Shown here one piece after another: positions 10,981-22,794 of a DNA stretch of 64,000 nt. The position numbers and the translations under genes are program-made. The stretch's first letter is position 1; each line of letters opens with the position of its first letter. The notes beneath the pieces were generated by a model. It had not been told where the DNA came from, ran no database searches, and worked only from the letters and a program-made list of their open reading frames with translations. This stretch comes from Serripes groenlandicus. Lineage: Eukaryota > Mollusca > Bivalvia > Cardiida > Cardiidae. The stretch is taken from NCBI GenBank assembly GCA_031761405.1, contig JASEVX010000010.1:7779977-7843976 (forward strand), in the 5' to 3' direction.

Positions 10981-12345
10981 ATGACATTCCTACTATTTTA
11001 TTTCCGCAATCCTGAATGCCAAGGAGGAGTGTCATTAAAACCATTTTCCCTCCTCAATCCTAAGCACCAAGGAGGAATGCCATATCTACAATCTTTTCTC
11101 TGCAATCCTGTGCGCCAAAAAGGAATGCCATTTCTACTATTTTTTTTCGCGCAACCATATGCGCCAAGGTGGATATCCTTTACTTCCATTTAATCTCCAA
11201 TGAGGTAAGCCTAACCTGCCCTTTTATCACCGGTATCCTGAGCACCAGGGAGGAATGGCATTACTACCATGTCCCAAAGGGGAATGCCTTTACTACCATT
11301 TTGTTTTCCGCAATGCTGGGCACCAATGTGGCATGCGATTACTACCATTGCATCTCCTAAAACCTCAGCAGCAAGGATGAATTACACTACTAGCAATTTA
11401 TCTCCTCAACCCAGAGCGCCTAGGAGGAATACCATTTATATCATTTTTGTCCTGCAATCCTGAGCACCAAAGAGAAATGCCATTACTACCATTTTGTTCT
11501 TAATCCAATCACGAGCAATGACGGACGAGGAAAGCCATTCCTACCTTGTTATCTCCACAATCCTGAGGTACAAGGAGGCGTGCAATTACTACCATGTTTT
11601 CTCCTCAATCCTGATTGCCAAGGAGGAATGCTTTTACTAACATATTTTCCTCAATTCTGAGCTCAAGGAGGAATGCCATTACTACCATATTTTCTCCTTT
11701 GGCAAGAGCACGAAGGAGAAAAGCCTACTAGTACTATTTTCTTCCACAATCCTGAGCGCCAAGGAGAAATATCAACTAGTTCTATTTTTTCTATGAAATC
11801 CTGAGCGCCAATGAGGAATGCCATTACTAACATTTTTTCGCGGAATTCTAGAGCACAAATAATAAATACCAACTAGTTTTTTTGTTTTTTCGCAATCCTG
11901 AGCGCTAAGGCGAAAGGCAAACTAGTACTTTTTTGTTCTCTGTAATCCTGAACGTCAAGGAGGAATATCATTACTACCATTTTTTTTCCGAAATCCTGAG
12001 CGCAAAGGTGGAATACCATGACTACCAAGGATGAATGACTTTACTACCATTTTATCTCCGCAATCCTGAGCACCAAGGATGAATGACTTTACTACCATTT
12101 TTTTCTTTTCCGCAATCCTGTGTGCCAAGGAGGAATGCATTTTCTACCAATGTGTGTCCGCAATCCTGAGTACCAAGGAGGAATGCCGTTACTATTATTT
12201 TTTCTCCGAAATCCTGACCACCAAGTAAGAATGCCATTGCTACCATCTTTTCTCCACAATCCTTAGCACCAAGGAGTAATGACTTTACTACCATGTTATC
12301 TCCGCAATCCTGAGCACCATGGAGGAAAGCCTTTACTACCCTCTT
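10981..12345. repeat. 47-50 bp minisatellite, degenerate right flank
   Basis: Same unit type with many substitutions and small indels ('cgcaatcctgagcgccaagg', 'ggaatgccattactaccat', 'ttttttctcc'). Unit spacing drifts from 45 to 52 bp. The antisense frames read as repeated peptides but change from unit to unit, so they are not genes. Related arrays are at 23455-24510 and 61728-61862. Confidence 0.8.
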
Positions 12346-13230
12346 TTTAAATATTTGGCATGTCTTGATCGGGGACAACTTCCGATGCGGCCGCTCTTAT
12401 AACAACACCACGATAACTGGGGTTTTTCATATCGCGGCTGACAGGACAGATGATATAATTCCCACAACTTATATTTACACTAAGGTAAAATATTTAAGGT
12501 ACGACACCAGTATCACACTCCCTGCTTGAGCTCAAGAGTTGCATCGACACCAATCATTCGGACCCATTTAGCCTTGTCTTGCAGTTCAAGCAAGGGCAAG
12601 AATGTGGCTGCAATTTTTATAGAGCGTATCCCCAGCCACAGGGGCACTGGTGGGGTTAGACTAATTAAAAAAAAAGCCAATCATCATGATTGGTATTAAG
12701 TCATATTTTGTTATTAATAATCACATCAAATATCAAAATATATCATTAAAGCAAATACGGTGTCAATTTAAACATTATACACAAAAATTAGCTCTGATGC
12801 AAAGGGGCCATTAATTAAACCCTTTTCCACATTCAAAATGTCTGCAGCAGACGACTATTTAAACATCTAGGCAAAACGTGAAAAATCCCCATTAATGACA
12901 GCTTAATTATTAAAATGAGTTGAAAATATTGTGGCAAATGGACTAATTGCTTATTATGAAAAGCCTGTCTCTGTCAAACTGATGTTTACACTGATAATTA
13001 TAAATGTTAACCAATTCTGGCATACATATGTATGTTGACGTATCATCAGCAGACAACCTTTGAAAAACATGGTCGTTATGCTATACCAACAAGCCTGCGC
13101 ACTACAGAGGGAAGCCATTACGACCATTGTTTGACTTTGGTATGAACGGACTGGGGATACAAACCCCGGTCTCCCATGCTAACTACTACATCATCAAATC
13201 GGTGTATGCAGTGGAGCTGAACAGGTAATT
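12346..13230. other. Duplicated spacer after the minisatellite
   Basis: Colinear with 24505-24900 (unit 2) and 61863-62300 (unit 3); shared markers are 'cttgagctcaagagttgca' and 'aggccaatc.ttatgattg'. An M1 MITE remnant starts near 12817 ('aaacccttttccacattc', 'ctgcagcagacgac'). A single 47-bp-like unit remains near 13090-13130. No coding region is seen. Confidence 0.5.
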
Positions 13231-13516
13231 TATTTTTGTAGAGGGCCATCTAGGGACTTCTTTCGGTAGAGGGCCATATAAAGAATACATTTGGTAGAGG
13301 GCCATATAAGGAACACTTTTGGTAGAGGGTCATCTAAAGAATACTTTTGGTAGAGGGCCATCTAAAGAACACTTTCGGTAGAGGGCCAAATAAGGAACAC
13401 TTTTGGTAGAGGGCCATCTAAGGTACAATGTTGGTAGAGGGCCACCTAAAGAATACTTTTGGTAGAGGGCCATCTATGAAACACTTTTGGTAGAGGGCCA
13501 TATAAAGAAAGCTTTT
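13231..13516. repeat. 28-bp minisatellite (about 10 copies)
   Basis: The unit is 'ggtagagggccatctaagg' plus 'aacactttt', about 28 bp, with variants 'atataaaga' and 'acctaaaga'. The same unit recurs about five times at 62448-62588. Only one fragment survives at 25795 in unit 2. Confidence 0.85.
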
Positions 13517-14375
13517 GGAAAATTAATTTGAAGTTGGACAAGCCTTTTAGAAATCCTTTGAAGCAAAATTTTGACAGGCTGAGACACCTCTGTTGGGCAA
13601 CTATAAATATCCCACAATCCAAGAGGTTAACTATGAACACTAAACACTTTGCTAACACAATATGAACACATTTGTATATAGCACATATACTTTTGGTACT
13701 TTACACTTTAAATCTGGTAAACAAGAAAAAGAAAAGAAGTAAAAAAAGAAATAAAAGTTTGTTGGTACCTTTCCATTTAACCCATTACAGCAATGTGATG
13801 CAGATGATTTTTAAAGTATCGAAAATCTGAATAAATGAAAGTAAAATGATGGGGGGAAATGACAAAAATGCTTGTTATGAGCAATTTCTCAAATTGGCAC
13901 ATGGTTTTCAAGAATGGTCTACACAATTGGGATTTGTGGCAAATGTCTAACAGTAATTTATAAAGAGTGCCACTGAAATTAAAAAAATAACCCTTTCTTA
14001 CATGTAGATGCAATTGCAAAACACCATTTGAAAACAGAAGCAGACAGTTTAGGGAGCCACATTAGCCTGCACAGATGCGCTGGCTGATCTGGATCTACAC
14101 TGGTCACACAAGCCTTAAGGTTGCTTTTTTAAGAACACAGGTACTGGCAAATCTGCCGTAAGCTATCCTAGCAATCCTGAGTACCAAAGAGGGGACCTAA
14201 CCAGTACCTTAGACGATAACGAATCTTAGTATGACCGGATCCAATATCAGTAAAATCAGACAAAAATAGTTTAAAATATGTATATTGGATCTTACAACAT
14301 AAAATTAAATGTTTGCCTTCAATTGACCTTTACCTGATTTATATACAATCTGAACATTTCATTATCACCACTTCT
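13517..14375. other. Duplicated spacer with MITE remnants
   Basis: Matches 25816-26330 and 62586-63060; it begins 'aattaatttgaagttg'. 'tggcacatggttttcaagaa' and 'taaccctttcttacatg' (13988) are M1 remnants. One isolated 47-bp-like unit lies at 14168-14200. No gene. Confidence 0.5.
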
Positions 14376-14756
14376 CTGTGGGCGAGTTCGGATGGGCTTC
14401 TCTAGGATATAGAACTGTACGTCATGTCTAAATATAAATTCAGAAAACATGCGCACTAATGCTTTCCATCTAAACGGTGTTTCCTCGTCTTAGTAGTAAA
14501 TCATTCGGAACTACTAGGGTAATACCGTAATCCTTCATTATCCATTGGTGAAGCATTCATCACCGAGATATTCCGAATGAGTAGTAAACATCGTTGGTTG
14601 CCATTTTGAAGTGCTAGTAACCCCAGGCTTGATGTGGGTTATTAGGATTCGGGTCAAAAGGTCAAAATGACGTCACTAAGGTTAAAAGTAACACCGTTCA
14701 AATGGATTCCGAGTGCACTCGGGCTGTTCTCGGATCCCATATGAACTCGCCCACAG
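14376..14756. mobile_element. Fold-back element with CTGTGGGCGAGTTC termini (381 bp)
   Basis: The left end CTGTGGGCGAGTTC (14376) is the exact reverse complement of the right end GAACTCGCCCACAG (ending 14756), and a few further bases also pair. The interior has no ORF. It looks like a single non-autonomous DNA element; a target duplication is not clear. Confidence 0.6.
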
Positions 14757-15179
14757 TCATTTAATTAAATGGGTTATCGCCCCTATTGATAGGAAGTTAT
14801 AGGTGACAATTTGATTGGCTGATGCAAAGGTCAATCTGAGACGACATGTTATAGGCAGTAGTCAGATCTATACGAGTTTCTGCTACTGCAGCATAGTGTT
14901 GATCTGGTTTTAATGAGATTGTACAAGAAAATGTATCAAAACCCCTTCTTCCCACTCAGGAGATCAAGGCTATAATGATTACAATATTATTGAGAAAAGT
15001 ATCAATTAAGGATCATAATGATTTTGTTGTATAAAATTGTATATTCATTTACCTAAATTATTTATTCCTTCCAACAAATATTTTCAATATCATTATTTAA
15101 ACAAAGTTTATCAGAAATGTTATCGACTCATAATTCTGAATATGAAACATTTCCCAAACACAACAAAATTATAGATGCC
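14757..15179. other. Spacer, nothing recognised
   Basis: AT-rich, with no repeats shared inside the window and no supported frame. Confidence 0.4.
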
Positions 15180-16112
15180 GACTTTGAAATAACATGTACA
15201 TGTATCAAGGCAAAACGTTGGAGAACTATAAATAAAAGTAAAATTATGGAAAAAATTATTTAAAAACATTGTGGCAAAAGATGAAAGTCGTTTGCTGCAG
15301 ATTTTTTGTATGTGGGAAACGGTTAGTGTCAAATATATGTTTACAGATATTTCCTTTTCAAACAAACGTTAAACATTTGCTTGATACAGACATTCGACGT
15401 TTTTGCAGATGACCTTTTGAAAACATTGTGAGAAAAGGTGAAACTGCTAAAAATGGAGACACTTCTTCTTGCTCTGCAATGCTTTCAAACCTTTATAACA
15501 GTTTCACTCATATTTTACAGATTATCGTTTTTTTTCAATGTTAACGAATCTACAAATGACATCTCAAGTAAAGAATTGAACATTTCCAACATATAACAAA
15601 TCTACAGCAGACAACTTTGAAAACATTTTAGCAAATTTGTGGAAACTTTCTTTAAATAAAATAACAATTAATTATTGAATAAAATTAAAAATATTGTGAC
15701 AAAAGGAGAAATTGTTCATCATGAGCAATTTCTTATTTTGCCACAAAGTTCTAACATTCGTTTGCTGCAGAGGCGTCAGAAAGTTGTTAAGGCAATTCAA
15801 ATCAATTTATGACCGAATTTGACAAAAAATAAAATGTGTAAAATCTACAACTAAATACAATGCTACTGATTTGTTAAGTTGCTAATTTACACTTTCAATC
15901 ATATAGACACATATAGACGCCTTTGCAGCAGACGACCTTTGAAAACCTTGTGACAAAAAGAGAAACTGCTCTTGATGAGCAATTTCTTTTTTTGCTGCAA
16001 TGTTTTCAACTCGATTAATTTATAATACTTTTATTTACAGAAAAGTTTCACATTTTGTGCCGAGATGTTTCAAAAGTCATCTCCTGCAGATTTAATGTGG
16101 GAAAGATTTAAT
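15180..16112. mobile_element. Cluster of about four M1 MITE copies
   Basis: Successive fold-backs are centred near 15270, 15440, 15720 and 15970. The clearest are 15570-15800 ('acaaatctacagcagacaac' to 'gaggcgtcagaaagttgtta') and 15890-16112 ('ttgcagcagacgacctttga' to 'gtgggaaagatttaa'). The central palindrome 'aattgttcatcatgagcaat' at 15710-15730 is conserved. Confidence 0.6.
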
Positions 16113-16636
16113 GAAATCAAGAATTCAATTGGAAGGAACACATTGCTTCTGCCAATAACTAACACATGAAACCAAAGATATAATGTGACAAACAGACGGA
16201 CATACAAAGTAGGAGTGATCAGTAAGTGATAGATACCCTGTCAAGATGGGTAACACAAGCCTACTTATTTACCATTTCCCACTTGCGGACTTGTATCAAC
16301 ACATCTTTAGTAGATGCCATTTTATAACATTGTGTCAAAAAGAAATCCACACAATTTGAATAATAATTTAACAACAAAACATAATGCAATGTCAAAACAA
16401 ACATTTAATTCTTAACCTGACTAGATATCTGACATTGGCATTTCAAGAGATACTTATTTGAAAACATCTTCTAATAACTGATGTATTAGAATACTTAAAT
16501 GAACAAATCATTTAAATAGAAATTATTTAATTGCATTAATTAGGGTGAACAGAGTGCATATATATGAAACTAATATAATTCATAAAGTATGATACTTGGT
16601 AAATACCTATTTACATATCTACATTTATTGTCCGTA
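16113..16636. other. Spacer with an M1 half-element
   Basis: 'accatttcccacttgcggac' at about 16270 and 'ttataacattgtgtcaaaaa' form an M1 left half. The rest is AT-rich and featureless. Confidence 0.4.
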
Positions 16637-16725
16637 TTAAGAATTGTTGTATATTGTGAGTTGCTCTCAATTATTGATGTGTATTGTGAGTTGCTCTCAA
16701 TTATTGATGTGTATGTAATTATATA
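16637..16725 (+). repeat. Short tandem duplication
   Basis: 'gtgtattgtgagttgctctc' plus 'aattattgat' is repeated head to tail, with a partial third copy before 16740. Confidence 0.75.
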
Positions 16726-16789
16726 TGTATTGTGGGTCGGAGGCCTTATATTACAATAAAAACATATTGTATTGTATGCATTGTAATTC

Positions 16790-17245
16790 TGACGTTAATG
16801 ACAGTCGAGCAGCGATGGCTAAGTTGGTAACGACGAATCATTACCAGTCGCTGGGCCTTGAGTTTGAAGCACGCCTCGACCTTTCAATCTTTCCGATGAT
16901 TGACAACATTCATTGTGACTATCGTCATTCGTGTTCCACAAATGGGCTAAATAGTCGACACATTAGACAGTAGCAGCCAGTTGGTTATCTGTGGAGAAGA
17001 ATGTTGTTTGGAGCACAATGATGCGAAAAGCCGGAAGCACACGCGGCCGAGTGATAAGCGTCAGGAGATTTGGAACCGAGCGTTCCGGGTTCGACACCCA
17101 GTCGCGGCGGTCATGGTACAGTGTAAATTTCCCTAGCCTAGTACTGGTTTGTCTTTACAGAGATCATGAATAATTGAACATTCGCCGTGATATAACTGAA
17201 ATAGTGTTTTTAAAACACGGCAAATAAACCCCAATAAATTAAATT
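16790..17245 (+). mobile_element. Composite tRNA-like SINE block (family D), unit 1 end
   Basis: Two tRNA-like heads lie in tandem. The first is near 16808 ('cgatggctaagttggtaacg', then 'ggccttgagtttgaagc'). The second is at 17041 ('ggccgagtgataagcgtcag', then 'ccgggttcgacaccc'), followed by the shared tail 'cgccgtgatataactgaaat' and 'aaataaaccccaat'. The whole block is repeated at 26985-27435, so it marks the boundary of the duplicated unit. Confidence 0.65.
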
Positions 17246-17445
17246 CAAATCAATAAAGAGTTTCAGTAGCTGTACTAATGATCATGTGCGTTAAAACATT
17301 TTACATGAATTTATTCTCCCCAAAAAGGTTTACAGTTATAAACATGTACAATACCTAAAGTAAAATATACATGTACCATTTAATGTGGGGTCATATTACC
17401 CACCATTCCTCAAAGCAAATAAAGCAGATAACACGATAAACACTT

Positions 17446-17452
17446 TATAAAT
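17446..17452 (+). promoter_or_regulatory. Candidate TATA box of copy B
   Basis: TATAAAT lies 105 bp upstream of the copy B start codon, within 'cactttataaatagctgta'. The same sequence and spacing occur before copy C (28932-28938). The ATG-proximal 110 bp are strongly conserved between the two. I saw no clear interferon-response (GAAANNGAAA) element nearby. Confidence 0.45.
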
Positions 17453-17556
17453 AGCTGTATTGAAACGCCTACTAATCAGCATAATGACCTAATCGTTCGT
17501 CATATGATCTAACCCGGGACAGGCTTTAACATTCGTCGGAAGAGCTTACGCAAAAG

Positions 17557-17635
17557 ATGGAATTCAAAATACGACAATTTATTGCTGTAATTTTCTGGAC
17601 TAGCTTAACTGTTGTTTGTTGTGATATTTGTCCAA
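17557..17635 (+). CDS. Copy B exon 1 (signal peptide)
   Basis: 79 nt from ATG to the donor A|GTAAGT. It encodes a basic start and a hydrophobic core (F-I-A-V-I-F-W) followed by C-C-D-I-C-P. It is nearly identical to the copy C exon 1 (29043), which has four extra residues before D-I-C-P. Confidence 0.7.
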
Positions 17636-20600
17636 GTAAGTGAACTCGAGATATCAAAATATCTTTGAATATGAAAATTTTAACCGCGTTATAATGACAG
17701 CTTTCATGTGAAAGCGAAATCGAGTTTCGTTTTCGTTTGATATCAAAATGGCCTTAATTTGTTTACGTAAGGTTTATAAGAACAATCGATTATGTAAGTG
17801 TTTCAGTTTATTCCATATGCTCACACGTTATAAGCGAGGCGGTGAATCGGCTGGATTGAATCATTAAGTATAGTTTCGTTTTCGGTTGATTTCAAAATGG
17901 CTGAAAATTACAGTTATAGGATTATATGTAAACGAATTCTCTTTTAAAGATGATTTTGTTTTATCATCATGTTGTCATAAATATAAATGTTGATATCATA
18001 ACAACAGCTTTGTTAGAAAGCTTGCTCAACTATTGTCAATATTACATGCCGAATTCAAAACATAGATCGATACCATAGAGAATAGTACGCACTTGACTAA
18101 ATATATGAGTTTTATCTGACGAGGTTTATCTAACTCACAATTATCAGATCTCCCAGCCTAGTCAGATAAAATTCATGTCGAAAGTGAATGACGTACTTTT
18201 CTTTTTATCTGGTAAACTCCATGTATGTCTTTTTTCATCCTGTTTATTCTCAGTTTTACCAACATTAGATATGTAGTTTTAAGAGTCGTCTCCCAGAAAT
18301 TGGAAGAAACGCATAACTGACTTTTTTTTAATTCAAACGACTGTCTCAGGGAAAGGTTTAAGCCAGTTTTAATAAATGATTTTAATCGACGTTGATCTAA
18401 AGAGAAAGTTGATTTACTACATGCGCATGGCCGCCCAATGTGATGGTTTCTCATTACGTGAAGTTTCATTAAAATTCGAGCTGAAGGTGCAAATATATCA
18501 GATATAGCGCAACTTAATATACAAATTAAATTAAATTCAACCTAAGCGTATATGCCACAATTACATTGACGCTAGGTGTTTTGGATCAAATCCTAATATT
18601 GGATGTTCATTGTGTAACTTTTCGTCAAGTTTGGAGACCTTGTTGCAGCAACTTGGCATATACACCGTTAAATTATTTGTATAACATTTATATCTTATAA
18701 TACACCGTGTATGTGTTTTTCCGTCGAGATAATGCATTTGATAATTTAACCATTACCGAACTTTAGTTATACTTCTCGTCTTATCTTTGTTATAGTTTTA
18801 TAATGATGCTAATTGATGATATTCTGGATTGGTAATTGTGTAAAAATCGCATATTTTGTCATTTGTTATAGGAAAAATTGGGGACACCTGGCGCGTCGAT
18901 ACAAAGGAAGGTGTTAGTAGATGCATTTTAAGTTGCTCTGATGGCTTTGTACCCTCCGGCTGTCACGTGATCCGTCCAAGTCATGGAGGAGGATATAATA
19001 TTGCGACCCCTGTCTGTGAAAAGGGTAAACACTTATCTCCACACATGAATATTTTGCATGACAAATACACCTCTAGTTGAAGAACTAAGGATTGTTTTCG
19101 AAAAATAATTACGAAAGTAAAAATTAAAATAAAGAAATGACCTCAACGTTATAATGTGTGTATGCATTATATGGACATGTAAAATTGACTTTGTGTAAAT
19201 GTAATAATTCCAATCTTAAAGCTGTAGAAAGTACTTGATATACATGATTGGATTAATACGAATAAAAGTCCAAGAATTTAAAATTAAGATATTTATGAAA
19301 CTTTTTTCATCGGATTTTATTTGAGATACACAGGAAAGGAAATCGAGCTAGGGGAAGTCTGTGAGAAAACACTACAATAACAGTTCTGGCATCACTTCAA
19401 AAGCGTTATCGTCAATAGTAATACGTTTTTTCTCAATAAACCACTGTTCCAAAAAAGTGTGTAGATTGTTACAAGATACAGTATATATCGTTTATGTTTA
19501 TGAAGGAATGCTGTGTAGTCTGGAATCATGCACTGATCATGTTTACTTGGTTTTCAGCACCTTATGTATCAGGTACAACAGCTGATGCCGTAGGACTTTG
19601 CGCCGGAGCAGCACTGTTGGGCGTTCCATATGCTATAGGAGCGGCAGGTTTCAAGGCAGTAGGCGTTGCGGGAAGTCCATTTGCTTCTTTTTTGCAGGTA
19701 ATACTTTAAATAATAATAATAATAAAATCACAAACGAGGGATTTGTTCTGTTATAGGCATGATACCGGCTCGTTATTAACGACAGTAAATACAAAGATTT
19801 ACAGCCAATGGGTTTCTAGTTCGAATCCTGACTAAGCCAGGATTTTATTTGACGACGGATGACTCCGGCATCGATCGAAACGTGTTATCAAAATGCTTCG
19901 TTTTTGCATCAAACAATACACTCTTGCTTTGACTGTTTATGGATTCTAACACGTATGATTACGCTTTTACTTTGTTATCAATCGCATGCTATTTTTAATA
20001 TGGTGTATGTTCTTGTATTACCTTTTCATGTCTCTAGACTGGGGTCAGATTAATCCGGCGATACTATATAGATACAACTCAAATCAGCCTTAAAATGTCA
20101 AGCGATTACTAGTATCACCCAGAAACAATTTGGAAGGTCAAGTCGTTTTCATGCCCCAGTGCGTAAATTGCCGACAGCAATACTAATCGTTTCCATGATC
20201 CGAGTGACATCATAGACATAGAGAACTAGATTCCCACAACGTGTCGAGTACACTCCTTGCAATTGCAACACAGACTAACAAAGAGTGTGCATGATTGCAG
20301 TTAGTTAAGGGCCTTTTGCGATACTGAAGTGGTTGTGAAATGTCAAAAGTACAAAAAAAAAACATTTTGATTTTTTTTTGAGATAACATATCATTCCGAC
20401 GCCTTTTTATATGTTTTGTGTTTGAAAGGTTGAGGTATATATATATATATATCTTTTCACTTGATCATTTCGACCTTTGACCTATAAGTGTGACCTTGGC
20501 CTTTGTGCTACAGGCCTGAGTCGTGTGCGCCATAGTACTTTGGGAATCCTATAATCCAGGGTTTTATGCGCAAAACTTCGCCTCATCATGGTGAACATGT

Positions 20601-21081
20601 GTACCCAGTAACTTGGGAATCCTATGATGCATGGTTGAGATGTGATCCGGACAAGGTTCTGACGGACGGACTCACGGACATACATCGAACCGCCATTGTG
20701 ATAGTTTCGTCAATCTCAGCGCAAGCGGGCTCGACACAAATGGGTAGTATCTACAAGAAAATTGAATAAGCATCATAAAGAATTCGTGAACACTAAGAAA
20801 GTTGTCGTATAAAGCAATGTCCCTGTCAAGCACAACGCTTTCTACAGTTGGCTTCAATAAATATATGAATGGTCGTCTTTACCAGGCTATTGTTAGACCA
20901 AATATGTATACATATACATGAATCTTTGCAGGAATCAGGAACGTTAGGTAGCTTCTTTGCAGGAGTTCAGAGTGCAGGAATGGCTGGCCTTACTGCATCG
21001 ACTAAAGCATTAATCGGGGTAGTGTGTTACATGCCAGCTGAATATGTGATGAAGACGTTCAAAGGATGTGAGGCAGAATAA
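17557..21081 (+). CDS. Ifi6/Ifi27-like gene, copy B, complete four-exon model (173 aa)
   Basis: Exons 17557-17635, 18872-19024, 19558-19697 and 20932-21081 join to 522 nt (173 codons plus TAA) with GT/AG borders. Residues 1-22 form a hydrophobic signal peptide. Residues 23-77 are a Cys-rich module with C25, C44, C48, C57, C75 and a C-S-D-G-F/Y-x-P-S-G-C core that recalls a short sushi/CCP fold. Residues 78-160 are Gly/Ala-rich and hydrophobic, with the L-Q-x-x-G and S-T-K-A-x-I-G features of Ifi6/Ifi27; the tail ends F-K-G-C-E-A-E. Exon 2 is phase 1-1, typical of shuffled extracellular modules. Vertebrate family members are interferon-induced membrane proteins without this ectodomain, so secretion or surface display here is inferred. 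It is the only copy in the window with compact introns. Confidence 0.7.
18105..18176. repeat. Small fold-back in intron 1 (family M3)
   Basis: 'atgagttttatctgacgagg' at the left pairs with 'cctagtcagataaaattcat' at the right. The intron 1 of copy C has the same hairpin at 29573-29644. A larger relative is at 35116-35276. Confidence 0.6.
18872..19024 (+). CDS. Copy B exon 2 (Cys-rich module, phase 1-1)
   Basis: 153 nt between 'tttgttatag' and G|GTAAAC. It encodes the four cysteines of the module and the motif G-C-H-V-I-R-P. The equivalent copy C exon (30341-30493) has the same length and keeps every cysteine while differing at many other residues, which suggests selection for the fold. Confidence 0.7.
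19558..19697 (+). CDS. Copy B exon 3 (Ifi6/27-like, first half)
   Basis: 140 nt after 'ggttttcag', ending CAG|GTAATA in phase 0. It is Ala/Gly-rich and ends in F-A-S-F-L-Q, where family members have A-x-L/I-Q. Confidence 0.7.
20461..20758 (+). repeat. Dispersed 'gacctttgacctctaagt' type repeat, copy B intron 3
   Basis: Shorter equivalent of 1163-1510, preceded by a (ta)n run at about 20437-20452. The open frames across it on both strands are not genes. Confidence 0.55.
20932..21081 (+). CDS. Copy B exon 4 (Ifi6/27-like, second half and stop)
   Basis: 150 nt with TAA at 21079-21081, after 'aatctttgcag'. It contains V-Q-S-A-G-M-A-G-L and S-T-K-A-L-I-G, the most family-like stretch of this copy. 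Confidence 0.7.
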   Translation, partial: ESGTLGSFFAGVQSAGMAGLTASTKALIGVVCYMPAEYVMKTFKGCEAE

Positions 21082-22588
21082 GTCCCCGTGACACTTTATA
21101 TATACATTCAACAAATGTTCTAAATGACCATCTGAAACAATAAGATTTTCAGATATACGCTTTTGTAGCAGCTCCCATCACTACATTTCTTTTGTTAAAC
21201 GTTTTATGAAGAAAAGATACAAGCTCGTACTATTTGAATCATGCGAAACGTCTTGTTCAAATCAACACCTAGGTCACTTGCATTGCAAGTGACTGTTTCG
21301 ATACCGTTTTTGGCCATGTTAGAAAACTAACCAAAAACCTACGTACACTAAAGCGAAAATTATTCTTGCTTTAGATACAAGAGCGTCCTTTAGGTTGTAA
21401 AATCCTTAAGGTGTTGGTTTCGCTAACTCATATGACAGTGACACAGAACGGGATCCAGACGTTTCGTAACATTTCATTTTCATAACCGAAAACATGGGCT
21501 GTTTCGTGACCGAACCGTTACGTACCCGCAAAACGCTCAGTTGTTTCGTACAAGAAACTGTTTTGTACTCGAAAAGGAATCGGCTATATCGTACCCGAAA
21601 ATATATCGGCTGTTTCTTCTTCGAAAATAAATGGCTGGTTTCCATCATTATTAACATAGCTTTAAAGATATTATCAGAGACATATATGTATACACATTTC
21701 TATTTAGGTCTCTGATATAATGTGAAGATAATCATTTCGTCCTTTTGAAACAGTGCAAATTTATGAATACATCTATAACAAAAAGAACAACGAATCGCAT
21801 TGCTATATATGATGATATTGCAGTGATTCTGTTATAAACTGTGAGATTGAAAACGAATTTTTGATATCGATCAGTACACAAATGGATATTTAATAAATAT
21901 GGATATGAAACGATGTTTTCATTTCATTTTCTTCTCAATAAACTCTTGTTTAGCGAAACAGCTAATTAAATAGTTCGTATCAGTTAAGAAACAGCCGATT
22001 TTCTTTCGGGTACGAAACAGCAGATTTATGTTCGGGTACACACGAGTACCTGCTACGAAACAGCCAAACGTTCCAGTGACAAGCAACCTTTAACACTTAT
22101 TAACTTGTTAGAAATGCTGGTCAGAATCCTGCCGCAGCTGCTTAGTATGGCGGAACTCTTACGTGATGGTATTCTTATGTTTGCATATTTCAATCAAAAA
22201 TCATTTCAGAGAAACATCGATTACATGAGGGCGATGTGTATTGCCGTTATATGCAGCGATTTCATTTTAATATTGATAGTTACTTTTTGCTTTGAGGTGA
22301 CACTGTTAATTCCCCTTCTTGTGTAGCATATGTCAATCATTTAGTAATGACAATTGCAAGATTCATTTCGAAAATGTAGTTATGTCTGTCGACAATCATG
22401 CTTGTATATACAAGCAAAAACACATTTTTAAATGGTAAGAAGATATCGGGAGGACGTTTAGAAAATTTGTTCAGAGTATATATAACACATCCTAGAATAT
22501 CGTCAGGAAAATGGACAGAAATGAAATGTATTATCATTTGTTTACATAATTTGTAAATGGTGGAACTTGCTATATGTCAACGTAGATT
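21082..22588. other. Duplicated flank block, unit 2
   Basis: Colinear with 1795-2150 plus 5420-7153 of unit 1, but without the 3.3-kb insert, SINE B and MITE M2. It therefore serves as the empty-site reference for those insertions and for the transposon at 56230. No gene. Confidence 0.6.
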
Positions 22589-22794
22589 TTAACCGTTTCG
22601 AACATACGCCAAACCTGCAGCAGACGACTTTGAAAACAATTATTAGCCAAAAGTATAGCAACTCTCTATAACTGAAATAATAATAACTGAATAATGTTGA
22701 AAACTTTGTGACAAAAGGAGAATTCTTCTTTTGCCGCAATGCCTTCAAACGTCGTCTGCTGCAGATGTGTCAGAAAGGCTATGGGAAAGGGGTA
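22589..22794. mobile_element. M1 MITE, unit 2 copy
   Basis: TTAA at 22589, then 'ccgtttcgaacatac' and 'ctgcagcagacgactttgaa'; the right part is 'aacgtcgtctgctgcagatg'. Orthologous by position to 7154 and 60857. Confidence 0.65.

Noticed and set aside
10981..12378. ORFs on both strands across the degenerate array
   Set aside because: Repeat-derived frames that drift with each indel; no family likeness.
17041..17111. tRNA-Ser/Leu gene
   Set aside because: Part of a SINE with the shared tail, repeated at 27233 with substitutions in the stems.
17300..17556. Interferon-type response elements upstream of copy B
   Set aside because: I looked for GAAANNGAAA-like sites by eye and found none convincing; only a TATA-like box is supported.
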